Source: CG2-30-51-40 sp041753575 (GTDB taxonomy: Bacteria > Desulfobacterota > DSM-4660 > Desulfatiglandales > Desulfatiglandaceae). From it: 45,183 nucleotides of DNA. Location: contig JBGSUA010000021.1 in NCBI GenBank assembly GCA_041753575.1, positions 1-45,183 on the forward strand, given 5' to 3'. Positions 31,690 through 40,713 of the stretch are shown here, one piece after another. The notes beneath the pieces were generated by a model, which was not told the origin of the DNA, did not search any database, and was given only the letters and a program-made list of their open reading frames with translations. The position numbers and the translations under genes were made by a program. Numbering within the stretch: position 1 is the stretch's first letter; each line of letters begins with the position of its first letter.

Positions 31690-32406
31690 TCATATCCCGA
31701 GGAAGGCGGATCGAAATATATCACTCTGGAGCAGTTCGCTTCCTGTTCCTTTCCCTGTGATCCTGCCGGTCTGAAGCACATAGCCTCGATCGGCCAAGTC
31801 AAGCGCCTCACGTACGCTTTGCTCGACAAGCAGGATGGTCATCCCCTGCTTTTTCAGACTATGCACTGTGCTCAACACTTCATCTACCAACAAAGGGGCA
31901 AGTCCCAAAGAGGGCTCATCCAGCATGAGTAGTTTGGGGTTTGACATAAGGCCTCGGCCTATTGCCACCATCTGCTGTTCTCCTCCGGACAGAGTGGAGG
32001 CCGGCTGGTGTCTTCTTTCCAGCAGTCTGGGAAACAAGCCGTAAACGAATTCAAGGTTGCGCGCTTTAGCCTTTTCATCCCTTAAGATGTAAGCCCCAAG
32101 AAGAAGGTTTTCCTCGACCGGGAGAGGGCCGAAGAGCATTTTTCCTTCGGGGACATAGACGACACCCTTGCGCACTATATATTCTGTGCGGGAGCCCTGA
32201 ATCTCCTCTCCCTGAAAGATGATTCTTCCGGCCGTAGCCCTCTGGCTGCTAATGACTGCCTTGAGAAGCGTGGATTTGCCGGCCCCGTTTGAACCCAGAA
32301 CGCATACGGTTTCCCCTGTTTTTACTGTAAGAGAAACCCCGTGCAGAACCGGAAGACCACCGTATTTTACCACCAGGTTTTCTATTTCAAGGAGCATTCT
32401 CTCCAC
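31690..32406 (-). CDS. livF: Branched-chain amino acid ABC transporter ATPase LivF
   Basis: A 238-residue ABC ATPase: Walker A 'GSNGAGKSTLLKAV', signature 'TLSGGEQQMVAIGRGLMSNP', Walker B 'KLLMLDEPSLGLAP' and H-loop region 'LLVEQSVREAL'. It begins with GTG 3 bp after the livG stop and is the last gene of the liv operon. With LivG it forms the heterodimeric ATPase that powers uptake. The Q-loop region 'YVPEGKMLFGPLPVEENLLL' is typical of LivF. Confidence 0.93.
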   Translation of the reverse strand: MERMLLEIENLVVKYGGLPVLHGVSLTVKTGETVCVLGSNGAGKSTLLKAVISSQRATAGRIIFQGEEIQGSRTEYIVRKGVVYVPEGKMLFGPLPVEENLLLGAYILRDEKAKARNLEFVYGLFPRLLERRHQPASTLSGGEQQMVAIGRGLMSNPKLLMLDEPSLGLAPLLVDEVLSTVHSLKKQGMTILLVEQSVREALDLADRGYVLQTGRITGKGTGSELLQSDIFRSAFLGI

Positions 32407-32409
32407 GGA

Positions 32410-33156
32410 CTAGCCCCCATCAACCGCGCTGTTTTGAGCGTATCTTTCACCAAGATAGGCCTTGACCACAGATGGATCTCTTGATACGGCCTCCGGGGGT
32501 CCTTCCGCGATCTTTTGCCCGTAATCCAGAACAACGATCCGGTGGCTTATCTTCATGACAAGCTCCATCACGTGTTCAATAAGCATAACCGTCATGCCCA
32601 GATCATCGTGGAGATGCCTTATGCTGCCCATGATTTCTTCGATCTCACCGGGATTAAGGCCGGCAGCCACCTCGTCCAGCATAAGGAGCTTTGGCTCGGT
32701 GGCGATAGCCGTCGCCATTGTAACCCGTTTTTGCGAGGCAACCGGAAGTTCATGTACCAGAGCGTCTGATAGATCTCCAATCCTCAGATCATCCAGTATC
32801 TGTCTGGCTGTGTTGCTTGCTTTCAATCTTGAACGGGTGTGCATGAAGCATCCTACCATGACATTTTCCAGGGCGGTCAGATCTCCGGATGCCACATAGA
32901 CCTGGAAGGTCCTTGCCAATCCCTTTCTTGCCACCTCATGGGCCTTAAGTCCGGTTATATCCTCGCCGTCGAAAAAGATCCTTCCTGAACTCAGGGGAAA
33001 GACCCCTGATATGCAATTGAAGAGGGTTGTCTTTCCTGCGCCGTTTGGGCCGATAAGGCCGACGAGTTCCCCTTTCTCAATAGAAAAGGAGATATCGTAG
33101 TTTGCCATCAGACCGCCGAAGCTCTTGGTGACCCTTTGGAGTTCCAACAAGGCCAT
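32410..33156 (-). CDS. livG: Branched-chain amino acid ABC transporter ATPase LivG
   Basis: A 248-residue ABC ATPase: Walker A 'GPNGAGKTTLFNCI', 'KGLARTFQVYVASGDLTALE' (Q-loop), Walker B 'KLLMLDEVAAGLNPGE' and 'VMLIEHVMELVMKIS' (H-loop). The usual signature LSGGQ/QK is here 'LPVASQKRVTMATAIATEP', a loosened LivG-like form. AGGAG lies before the ATG, which sits 2 bp after the livM stop. Confidence 0.92.
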   Translation of the reverse strand: MALLELQRVTKSFGGLMANYDISFSIEKGELVGLIGPNGAGKTTLFNCISGVFPLSSGRIFFDGEDITGLKAHEVARKGLARTFQVYVASGDLTALENVMVGCFMHTRSRLKASNTARQILDDLRIGDLSDALVHELPVASQKRVTMATAIATEPKLLMLDEVAAGLNPGEIEEIMGSIRHLHDDLGMTVMLIEHVMELVMKISHRIVVLDYGQKIAEGPPEAVSRDPSVVKAYLGERYAQNSAVDGG

Positions 33157-33158
33157 GG

Positions 33159-34163
33159 CTATCTTCTCCTGCGGCGGATCTTCTGAACGATACCCCAGAT
33201 ACCGCGCGGCTCAAATGCCGAGATCGCCATAATGATCAAGGCGTAGAGAATGAGGTCAATGCCTATGAGACCGGCTCTGGCCCCAAGCCACTCCTTAAGA
33301 TAGCTCTTGAGGGGGATCAGGATGCCTGCGCCGATGATAGGCCCCCAGAGTGAGCCTGCCCCTCCAAGCATGGCCATCAGGGCTATAAGTATGGAGATGT
33401 CCAGGCTCATGGTATCTTCAGGTTCAATGTTTTTTATGTAGCACGCATGGAATGACCCCACCACGCTGACAAATGCTGTGGCAATGGCATAGGTTTTAAT
33501 TTTGGCCCAGTGGACATTGATGCCCAGGGATCTTGCCACCTCTTCATTATCCTTGATGGCGCGGAGCTGAAACCCCAATCGAGACTTACGGAACCAGTTC
33601 ATGTACAGGATTCCGATGAAGAAGAAGATCAGGATCAAGTAGTAGTAATATACGTCTTCCTTGAAGATAAGCCTTACGAAATCAGGGGGTGGAAACTTGA
33701 TGGGAGATATTTCTATGCCTCGGGCTGCCCCTACAAAGTCCCATACCTCGAATAAATCCTTTAACACCAAAGAAGTAGCGATGGTTGCAATGGCAAAGTA
33801 ATGACCCTTAAGGCGAAAAAGAGGATATCCAAGGATAAATGACCATAGAACAGCAAAACAGACGCCCACCGGCATCGAAAACCAGAACGATATGTCCCAT
33901 TTGGTGAGCATTACGGCAGTGGTATAGGCGCCTATCCCTACGTACTGGGCCTTTCCAAGGTCCACCTGCCCCCCGTAACCGCCTATGGTATTCCATCCCA
34001 TGCCGTAAAGGGAAAACATGAGGAACTGTATGACGGTTGCCATGGCAAAGGAAGAGTGGGGAAGGATCGGAAAGCAGGCCAGGAAAGCAGCCACCAAGCC
34101 GGCAATAGTAAGGTCAAAACGCGGGAAGTCTCTAAAATCAAGAGCGCTCTTTAATACTTCCAT
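33159..34163 (-). CDS. livM: Branched-chain amino acid ABC transporter permease LivM
   Basis: A 334-residue permease with about nine membrane helices and the family phrase 'YGGQVDLGKAQYVGIGAYTT' and the EAA-like loop 'VARSLGINVHWAKIKTYAIA'. 'MLGGAGSLWGPIIGAGILIP' is the conserved C-terminal part. The frame is open to 34259, deep inside livH, but the ATG at 34163 with AGGGGA about 10 nt upstream is the natural start and leaves a 13-bp overlap with livH. Confidence 0.92.
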   Translation of the reverse strand: MEVLKSALDFRDFPRFDLTIAGLVAAFLACFPILPHSSFAMATVIQFLMFSLYGMGWNTIGGYGGQVDLGKAQYVGIGAYTTAVMLTKWDISFWFSMPVGVCFAVLWSFILGYPLFRLKGHYFAIATIATSLVLKDLFEVWDFVGAARGIEISPIKFPPPDFVRLIFKEDVYYYYLILIFFFIGILYMNWFRKSRLGFQLRAIKDNEEVARSLGINVHWAKIKTYAIATAFVSVVGSFHACYIKNIEPEDTMSLDISILIALMAMLGGAGSLWGPIIGAGILIPLKSYLKEWLGARAGLIGIDLILYALIIMAISAFEPRGIWGIVQKIRRRRR

Positions 34164-35065
34164 CCGAAAAGTCCCCTGGGCCTTACCACCATTATCACGA
34201 AATAGGCCACATAAACCCACATGTATTTGAAAGATGTCATGGGAACATTTTCCATCCACTCTGCGCCGAAGGCTAATGTCAAGAAATCCCAGAATCCCGG
34301 AATCTCAGTGATAAGCCCCACCACGAGGCCTGCAAAAAGCGCCCCGGGAACGCTGCCGAAACCCCCGAGGGCGACAATCGCGAAGGCGATCATGGTGAAG
34401 AGAAGTCCCACGTAAGGATTTACAGACCAGAAATTGACAAGGAGTGCGCCCGCAATCGTTACGGAACTTACGCCTATACCCCATGCCAGGGCGTTCATTC
34501 GCTCTGCGGGGATACCCATATAGCTGGCTGCCTGCCTGTTGAGAGCAGTTGCAGTCAGGGCTTTTCCTATTCGGGTCCTTTTCATGAAAAGCCATACGGC
34601 CCCGAACGCGAGGATCGAAAGCCCCGCAGCGGCCAGCTTGGTTGCAGGCAGTATTATTTCCATGCCTACGTCGAAACTCTTACCCACAAGGATCCCATGA
34701 TGTAAAGCCCTATCCTCGGAACCAAAGATAAGGAGAGCGATATTTCGAAGGAGGAGCATCAGGCCGAATGTCCCAAGAAGTTGGGCGACTATCGGCCCGC
34801 GGAGAAGAAATCTTACGAATCCGGCGTAACATAAAACGCCCAACAGAAAACCTACGAGGGCGGCCAACGGAAGGGTCAATAGCGGGTCCATACCCGTGCT
34901 CTGTGCCGTAAAAAGGCCGGTGTACATCCCTATCATCAAAAACTCACCATGGGCAAAATTAACAATGTCCATGACTCCGAAGATGATGGTGAGCCCAAGG
35001 GCAACAAGGGCGAGGGCCATCCCAATAAGAAGGCCCGCCACTATGGAACTGATCAGTATATCCAT
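34151..35065 (-). CDS. livH: Branched-chain amino acid ABC transporter permease LivH
   Basis: A 304-residue membrane protein with about eight helices: start 'MDILISSIVAGLLIGMALAL', 'IFGVMDIVNFAHGEFLMIG' (the hallmark LivH stretch), 'RQAASYMGIPAERMNALAWG' (coupling helix) and 'ALGGFGSVPGALFAGLVVGL'. It pairs with LivM to make the membrane channel. It is separated from livK by 208 bp that hold a strong stem-loop. Confidence 0.93.
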   Translation of the reverse strand: MDILISSIVAGLLIGMALALVALGLTIIFGVMDIVNFAHGEFLMIGMYTGLFTAQSTGMDPLLTLPLAALVGFLLGVLCYAGFVRFLLRGPIVAQLLGTFGLMLLLRNIALLIFGSEDRALHHGILVGKSFDVGMEIILPATKLAAAGLSILAFGAVWLFMKRTRIGKALTATALNRQAASYMGIPAERMNALAWGIGVSSVTIAGALLVNFWSVNPYVGLLFTMIAFAIVALGGFGSVPGALFAGLVVGLITEIPGFWDFLTLAFGAEWMENVPMTSFKYMWVYVAYFVIMVVRPRGLFGWKY

Positions 35066-35211
35066 AAAGGCTCTTGTTTGGTTATAAAAATCTCCGATCG
35101 GTAAAAAGTCAGGTTGAACGCATCTCCGCCAAAAAACGGATCAAAAAAAGCCGGGGGAACTCGCTCTCCCTGACCAAAATTAACTAAGGCTATAAATTTC
35201 AAAGACTCAGA

Positions 35212-35260
35212 AGCAGGGCAGGATGTAGCCGAAATCCGGCATTGGCCTCCTGTCCCTGCT
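35212..35260 (-). promoter_or_regulatory. Strong intercistronic stem-loop between livK and livH
   Basis: Arms AGCAGGGCAGGA (35212-35223) and TCCTGTCCCTGCT (35248-35260) pair with one bulge; the inner GCCG-AAAT-CCGGC part adds a second stem. No U-run follows in the direction of livK transcription. Such hairpins downstream of binding-protein genes commonly protect the upstream mRNA or attenuate transcription, letting the periplasmic protein be made in excess. Confidence 0.6.
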
Positions 35261-35273
35261 CAAGTTGACCGAA

Positions 35274-36587
35274 TTAGAAACCCTTTAGAGGATAAATCAT
35301 GTTTGCAGATGCCGCGGCAAAAGGATAAACGATCTCCATGACTACCTGCCCGTTCTTGTCAAGCTGGTACTGCCCGATTATACCCGAACTCCAGATGTTT
35401 TGTCCCAGCTCTTCTCCGGAAGTTGAAAACTTGATTCCCTTCCATGGGACCACCAATTCGCTTCCTTGTATCTCGATGGAATTAGCGGCTGCCTGGATGG
35501 CCGCGGGCTTTACAGAACCAGCCTTTTCAATAATCGCCACCCACGCCTGAAGACCGGTAAAGGAGCGGGCGGATGCTCCGCTCAGATCGTGGCCTGTTTT
35601 TTTCTTGTACATCTCATTTACCTGGCCGGAGATCTTCTTAACTTCGGCAACTCTTGGGATGAAGACGCTGCGCGTAAGAAAGCCTGCGATATCCGCGCCC
35701 AGGGTGCTCCTGAATTCAGGGGTCTCAAATCCTGCGTCTTGTCCCCAGATGATCTTGGGATTGACCTTCTGTTCTTTCAATGTCTTCACCATCAGTATCG
35801 CGTCTGATGTGTAAGAAGCGAAGAGCATGGCGTCAGGCTTTACCGACTTAAGAGAGCGGACCTCGCTTGAAAGGTCGGCTGATTTCGCGGCATAGAGAAG
35901 GGATTTCTTAAGATCAAAGCCGTATTCTTTGGAATAACTTTTAATCAGCTCTGATACGTGGGAGCCCCACTCGGTCTTTTCGCATGCGGAGGCAAGGGTC
36001 ATTATGTCCTTCTTTGCTACGGCCGGCACTCCCTTGACCTTGCCTTCAGTGAGGCCCTTCAGGAAATCAAAGAGGTCTTTGGTGAAGAGCGTATCGTGAG
36101 GAGTCGTCCTCCAGAACCATTTGAAGCCCCTGAAGGTAAGCTCCGGGGAGGTGGATGAGCCGTTTATCATGGGAACGCCATACTGCTCGCAGACAGCGCT
36201 TACGGTCTTGGTGACCGAGCTGTGATAACAGCCAAGTATGCCGTCAACTTTATCGTCGTGGATGAGTTTTTTGGCAAGATCCGCGCCGAGGGTTGGATTT
36301 CCCTCATGGTCCTTGAAAATAAGCTTTATCTTGGCTCCTCCAAGGCTCTTGATGCCTTCGTTCTTGGCCATGGTCATAGAGAGCTCGGGCATGGCGCTGT
36401 TGGCTATTTCAGCGGCAAGTTCTGCCCCAGCCATCAGTTCACGTCCCGCAGCCGCGGCCCCGCCGGTGAGTGGATAGATGACGCCTATCTTTATTTCCTG
36501 TACTGCCCATGTTGTCTGCGGAATGAGGAAAGTAGCCGCAAACAAAGCCGTTAATAGAAACCTGCCTGCCGAAATCATCCGTTTCAT
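35274..36587 (-). CDS. livK: Branched-chain amino acid ABC transporter substrate-binding protein LivK-like
   Basis: A 437-residue periplasmic protein. A signal peptide is visible (MKRMISAGRFLLTALFAA...AVQ, cleavage probably after TTWA). 'EIKIGVIYPLTGGAAAAGRE' and 'DGILGCYHSSVTKTVSAVCE' are the typical Peripla_BP_6 start and ligand-binding segment. The ATG has AAGGAGG about 7 nt upstream. The bound ligand could be a branched-chain amino acid, an amide or an aromatic acid, as the family is broad. Confidence 0.92.
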   Translation of the reverse strand: MKRMISAGRFLLTALFAATFLIPQTTWAVQEIKIGVIYPLTGGAAAAGRELMAGAELAAEIANSAMPELSMTMAKNEGIKSLGGAKIKLIFKDHEGNPTLGADLAKKLIHDDKVDGILGCYHSSVTKTVSAVCEQYGVPMINGSSTSPELTFRGFKWFWRTTPHDTLFTKDLFDFLKGLTEGKVKGVPAVAKKDIMTLASACEKTEWGSHVSELIKSYSKEYGFDLKKSLLYAAKSADLSSEVRSLKSVKPDAMLFASYTSDAILMVKTLKEQKVNPKIIWGQDAGFETPEFRSTLGADIAGFLTRSVFIPRVAEVKKISGQVNEMYKKKTGHDLSGASARSFTGLQAWVAIIEKAGSVKPAAIQAAANSIEIQGSELVVPWKGIKFSTSGEELGQNIWSSGIIGQYQLDKNGQVVMEIVYPFAAASANMIYPLKGF

Positions 36588-36872
36588 CTTGTGCCTCCTT
36601 TACCGGGGAAGATCCCCTTTAAAAAAATGTTTGGATTGTTGAGAATAGAAAAAATCGTGTTTGAAATTAAAGGACTCCTTCTTTAAAGTCAAGCCGATGG
36701 TTTCGCCCGGAGTAACAGTGAGCAATTACAAGATCGCTCCAAACACTTATGACAGAAAGACGACCCTAACCTATGAAAATTCATCGGAATCGGTATCGGA
36801 TTTTGACAACAGGCCTATCCGGCCCTTCTTGATTGCGATTCCGACCTCTACCCCGACGTATTTTGTTCTGGC
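36588..36872. other. Leader region of livK with short degenerate repeats
   Basis: No gene. It holds the livK promoter candidate, a GGGGATCTTCCCC hairpin just before the livK ribosome-binding site, and TCGGAATCG-like motifs in both orientations around 36785-36850 that look like a decayed simple repeat. Confidence 0.4.
36664..36692 (-). promoter_or_regulatory. Putative sigma70 promoter of livK
   Basis: On the minus strand TTGACT (36692-36687) and TAATTT (36669-36664) are 17 bp apart, about 77 nt before the livK ATG. The geometry is ideal and both boxes are close to consensus. Confidence 0.5.
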
Positions 36873-37670
36873 TCAGAGAATCGTCAAGTGTTCGTCTTTA
36901 AGGTCTGAGAGAAACATGTGCCCGGGCGAGTGAGTTATGACCATGGGGAGCCTGGCTGAGAAAACTGCAACCTGGCTTGTTACGCCGCATGCCCAAAACA
37001 CAGGTATTTCACCCGGATGCATAGTTACCGGATCGCCGAAATCCGGCCGACTTAAGTCCTTTATACCGATTTCTGATGGAGAGCCAAGATGGATCGGCGC
37101 TCCGTGGGTCAGATGAAACCGTGTGGTGATCTGTGCAGCGCGAATCGCCTGATAAGGTGTCATAGGCCGCATTGTCACAACCAGCGGGCCTGAAAAGACT
37201 CCAGCAGGTCTGCACGGCCTGTTTGTGACATACATGGATACGTTTTTTCTCTCCTCGATGTTTCTGACGGGAACTCCGGATCTAATAAGCGCATCCTCGA
37301 AGGAAAAACTGCATCCAAGAAGAAAACTGACGGTATCTTCGTAGAAAAGATCCCTTACTTGCCTCACCTCCTTATCCAGAACGCCGTCTCTATATACTCT
37401 ATACAGCGGCAGATCGGTGCGCAGATCAGCCCCAGGGGCAATAAATGGTTCCCACTTCCCCGGTTCAAGGACATCCAGGATAGGGCACGGCTTGGGATTT
37501 CTCGTGCAAAAGAGGAGAAAATCAAAGGCAGCTTCCCTCGGCAGCATCACAAGATTTGCCTGCACATAACCTTTGGCAATTCCAGTTGTTGGTACGTTAT
37601 ACTCCTCTTTTCGGATCATCTCGCGCAGGAGAGCAGCGCTTATCTCATCGGGCATATTTCTCGCCTCCAT
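36873..37670 (-). CDS. DUF1445 / D-glutamate cyclase-like hydro-lyase
   Basis: A 265-residue cytosolic protein of the DUF1445 family (putative hydro-lyase, YcsI-like; mammalian relatives act as D-glutamate cyclase). Hallmarks: 'TTGIAKGYVQANLVMLPREA', 'FLLGCSFSFEDALIRSG', 'VTMRPMTPYQAIRAAQITTR', 'HGAPIHLGSPSEIGIKDL' and 'IPVFWACGVTSQVAV'. It is complete. It lies upstream of livK on the same strand, but the 285-bp gap with a promoter suggests separate transcription. Its substrate here is not known. Confidence 0.88.
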   Translation of the reverse strand: MEARNMPDEISAALLREMIRKEEYNVPTTGIAKGYVQANLVMLPREAAFDFLLFCTRNPKPCPILDVLEPGKWEPFIAPGADLRTDLPLYRVYRDGVLDKEVRQVRDLFYEDTVSFLLGCSFSFEDALIRSGVPVRNIEERKNVSMYVTNRPCRPAGVFSGPLVVTMRPMTPYQAIRAAQITTRFHLTHGAPIHLGSPSEIGIKDLSRPDFGDPVTMHPGEIPVFWACGVTSQVAVFSARLPMVITHSPGHMFLSDLKDEHLTIL

Positions 37671-37735
37671 GGTTTTTCAAGATATATCTTCCACTTCAGA
37701 AGAGGAATTGCAGGCACTTTAGAGAATAAGGTATT

Positions 37736-37787
37736 GAGCGTCAAGCCGCTTATGAGCGTTGGCGGAATCGAGGTTCAATTGACGCTC
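37736..37787. repeat. Inverted repeat GAGCGTCAA / TTGACGCTC upstream of tldD
   Basis: Perfect 9-bp arms at 37736-37744 and 37779-37787, spaced by 34 nt. The right arm contains the -35 box of the putative tldD promoter and is followed by TTTT. It could be an operator or the stem of a terminator. Confidence 0.5.
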
Positions 37788-37807
37788 TTTTCAGTGGGTG
37801 ATAGATT
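37779..37807 (+). promoter_or_regulatory. Putative sigma70 promoter of tldD
   Basis: TTGACG (37779-37784) and TAGATT (37802-37807) are 17 bp apart, 42 nt before the GTG start of tldD. The -35 overlaps the right arm of the inverted repeat. Confidence 0.45.
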
Positions 37808-37849
37808 CTAACAGCCGGTTGACGATGAAATAGGAATACGGAGGCTAAT

Positions 37850-39214
37850 GTGAAGCGCCTGCTTGGCAATTATCTGGGAAGAGTTGGCGGCGATTATTCA
37901 GACATGCGCTTTGAGCGCATGGAGAGGACCAGGATAGAATACAGGGGCCATGAGCTTCTTGAGGCAGGATCGAGCGTTAACCAGGGTTTCGTGCTGAGGA
38001 TACTTGAGAATGGAGGTTTTGCGTCCGCGTGCTTTACGGGGGTCTCCGACCTGGACAACGCCATCAAGAGGGCCAAAGAATGCGCTCAATCCATGGGAAG
38101 CGGGGGAAAAATGAATGCCGGATTGCTTGTCCCTCCCCCGGTTGAGGATGAAATTGAGCTTTGCCTCAAAGGTGATCCGAGAGCTGTAAGCCTTGAGGAA
38201 AAGAAGGCCACGTTGAGTTCCTATAATCGTATCGTGATGGCCTCAAAGGATATGATTACAGCATCCGCGGTCTATGAGGAGGTGACAAGGGAAAGGTACT
38301 TTATAAACTCCGCAGGGACTTACGTGGCAGAGCCTCTTTCCACAGTCTCAATCTCTATTAGGATGATTGCCGCCGGAAACGGTGTCCTTCAAAACGGCAG
38401 GGCGGTTGTGGGAGGAAGTAACGGTTTTGAGAGGCTGCTTGGCAGAGAGGATGTTTTTCTAAGAAAGGCAGAGATTGTATCCAGACTGTTGGATGCAAGA
38501 CCGGTTGAGGCCGGTACTTATAATGTGGTGCTTAATCCTGAGATGACGGGTGTATTCATTCATGAGGCCTTCGGTCATTTCAGCGAGGCTGACCTGATTG
38601 AGCACAACCCCTCTCTAAGAGAGAAGATGACCATAGACAGGAGACTTGGCTGCGAACTTCTGACTGTCTGCGATGACCCCACCATGCCCGCCCAGATAGG
38701 GCACTATTCCTACGATGATGAGGGAGTAGCCGGGAGGAGGGTCGTTCTGATGCAGAAAGGGATCTTGAGAGGAAGACTCCATTCCATGCAGACTGCGCGT
38801 TCATACGGCGAGAATCTTACTGGGCACGCGGTTGCAGAGGATTTCAGGTACGCTCCGATTGTCAGAATGGGTTGCATTTACGTAACCCCTGGAGATAATG
38901 AGCCGTCTGAGCTTTTAGATGGCGCCGGTGAGGGGCTATATGTCCTTGATTCCAAAGGTGGACAGACAAGTGGAGAGAATTTCACCTTCGGAGCACAATA
39001 CGGTTATCTGATAAGGAATGGGAAACCCGGAGAAATGGTAAGGGACATAAACCTGATGGGTAATCTCTTTGAAACCCTCTTTGCAGTGAAAGGGGTGGGC
39101 CGGGACACTGCGATCTCTGAAATGGGCGGCTGCGGCAAGGCGCAGATGAACATCAGGTCTGCAATGGGAGGACCCCATATCCTGATAAAGGCTGTAAGGG
39201 CAGGGGGCTGTTGA
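37850..39214 (+). CDS. tldD: TldD metallopeptidase subunit
   Basis: A 454-residue subunit of the TldD/TldE protease, a Zn-dependent enzyme that degrades unfolded peptides and matures some ribosomally made peptides. The metal motif is 'HEAFGHFSEADLIEH' (HExxxH), and the third ligand Cys lies in the C-terminal 'EMGGCGKAQMNIRSAMGG'. It starts with GTG behind GGAG ('acggaggctaatGTG'). The stop overlaps the start of tldE (TGATG), so the two subunits are translationally coupled. Confidence 0.92.
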   Translation: MKRLLGNYLGRVGGDYSDMRFERMERTRIEYRGHELLEAGSSVNQGFVLRILENGGFASACFTGVSDLDNAIKRAKECAQSMGSGGKMNAGLLVPPPVEDEIELCLKGDPRAVSLEEKKATLSSYNRIVMASKDMITASAVYEEVTRERYFINSAGTYVAEPLSTVSISIRMIAAGNGVLQNGRAVVGGSNGFERLLGREDVFLRKAEIVSRLLDARPVEAGTYNVVLNPEMTGVFIHEAFGHFSEADLIEHNPSLREKMTIDRRLGCELLTVCDDPTMPAQIGHYSYDDEGVAGRRVVLMQKGILRGRLHSMQTARSYGENLTGHAVAEDFRYAPIVRMGCIYVTPGDNEPSELLDGAGEGLYVLDSKGGQTSGENFTFGAQYGYLIRNGKPGEMVRDINLMGNLFETLFAVKGVGRDTAISEMGGCGKAQMNIRSAMGGPHILIKAVRAGGC

Positions 39215-40515
39215 TGGAGAAATTGCTTTCCATGGCTCGTGGTATAGCTGATTCGGCTGAGGTTTATTACAGGGAAACCAGAGAGACAGAGATTTTCTTT
39301 GAGGATTCATCTCCATCCTCGATAAACCACTCGCACAGGGTGGGCTTTGCGCTGAGGATAAAAAAGGGCGAGAGGGGAGGCTCATCTTACTGCAGTGAAC
39401 CGAAAGATCCCGCGGAGCTTGTAAGAAAGGCTGCCGTATCTCTTGATGCAGGCGCAAAGGCCTTTTTCGCTTTTCCAGGAGCTCATCCGGCCGATGAGCT
39501 TGAGACATTTGACCCAGAAATAGAAAAACTGTCCGATCCTCAAGTGATAAATGAAATTCAAAGGATATGCGCGGTATTAAATGGTGAGCTCAAAGGAAAG
39601 GGTCAATGCAATGTCTCAGCCTCTTACGGGGAGCTTTTTCTGCGCATAATCAACACTGCCGGTCTCGATGTATCACAGAAGATATCTTTTTATAAAGTTT
39701 CTCCCCAGATACTTTTTCCGAATTCACAGGAGTCTTTGAGACTCAAGCAAAGCGCCACTGGCTTTCAGTCATTTCCTGATTCGAGGCTGATTGATCTCGC
39801 GAGGGCATATATATGTGGCCTGCCTGTTCTGGACGCCGGCCCGAAGGGATTGGATGCGATCATATCCCCTGATGCTTTTCATGTCCTTTTGTGGCGTCTT
39901 GAGGCGGCGGCGAGCGCTGCTTCACTGTGTGAGGGCGTATCCAGGCTTAAAGGGAAGATGGGGCAGAAGATAGCGAGCGATATTTTTTCCCTGGAAGACG
40001 ATGCCAGGATAAAGGGTAATCCTCAGTCCCGCTGGTTTGACGATGAGGGAGTTCCGGCAAGGAGTCATCCTGTTATTGAAAATGGTGTCTTCCGCGGCTT
40101 TTTCTCCAATCTCGATTCCGCGTCGAGACTCGGGCTTGAACCTACCGGCCATGGCTACAGGACCGCAATGTGGGGAGGCGATCCCGTGTCCCTTAAGCCT
40201 GTTCCGACGCTTGCCCACTGCAGGGTAAGACCCGGGAGTGAATCCCTTGATGAGATAATAGCTTCAACGAGACGGGGAGTCCTGATCGAAGGGGTGCTCG
40301 GAGCCCACAGCGGCAATATCCCCAACGGGGATTTCTCCGTGGGACTGAACCCCGGCCTCTACATAGAGAAGGGGAAGATAAGGGGAAGGCTCAGGAATAC
40401 CATGTTTTCAGGAAACATCTATCCGCTTTTTACCAGAATATCATCGGTAGGATGTTCACTCTATGAATCCGAGCGCGGAATGTTTCCCTATATAAAAGTG
40501 GGGGACGTCCTTTAG
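39214..40515 (+). CDS. pmbA: TldE/PmbA subunit
   Basis: A 433-residue non-catalytic partner of TldD. It lacks HExxxH but has the family's middle ('LLWRLEAAASAASLCEGVSR', 'DDEGVPARSHPVIENGVFRG') and C-terminal phrases ('VGLNPGLYIEKGKIRGR'). The ATG at 39214 overlaps the tldD TGA; a TTG three bases earlier is the alternative start. With TldD it forms the heterodimer whose cavity admits peptides. No RiPP precursor is recognised nearby, so a general proteolytic role is likelier. Confidence 0.92.
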   Translation: MEKLLSMARGIADSAEVYYRETRETEIFFEDSSPSSINHSHRVGFALRIKKGERGGSSYCSEPKDPAELVRKAAVSLDAGAKAFFAFPGAHPADELETFDPEIEKLSDPQVINEIQRICAVLNGELKGKGQCNVSASYGELFLRIINTAGLDVSQKISFYKVSPQILFPNSQESLRLKQSATGFQSFPDSRLIDLARAYICGLPVLDAGPKGLDAIISPDAFHVLLWRLEAAASAASLCEGVSRLKGKMGQKIASDIFSLEDDARIKGNPQSRWFDDEGVPARSHPVIENGVFRGFFSNLDSASRLGLEPTGHGYRTAMWGGDPVSLKPVPTLAHCRVRPGSESLDEIIASTRRGVLIEGVLGAHSGNIPNGDFSVGLNPGLYIEKGKIRGRLRNTMFSGNIYPLFTRISSVGCSLYESERGMFPYIKVGDVL

Positions 40516-40713
40516 ATTTACAGATTTATATCTCAGAGGGGCGGCATGGCTTGTTGCTGAGCGGATCAGATTTGAAGTGCGTGCTTGTGAAAGGCGCATG
40601 CAATAGCGAAGTTCAGCAAGTCTTTAATAAGCTTCTAAAGAATATGCGGGAGGGGTTTTTTTGGATAAATATTTGGTAAACGAAGTTTTGGCACTTTCAT
40701 TATGGAGGGAAAA

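Noticed and set aside
36661..36933. 90-codon plus-strand frame before livK
   Set aside because: It overlaps the end of the DUF1445 gene and the livK promoter and has no ribosome-binding site.
40686..40703. Sigma54-like promoter before the ferredoxin-domain protein
   Set aside because: A TTGGCAC -24 element is present but the -12 GC is missing and the site touches the start codon.
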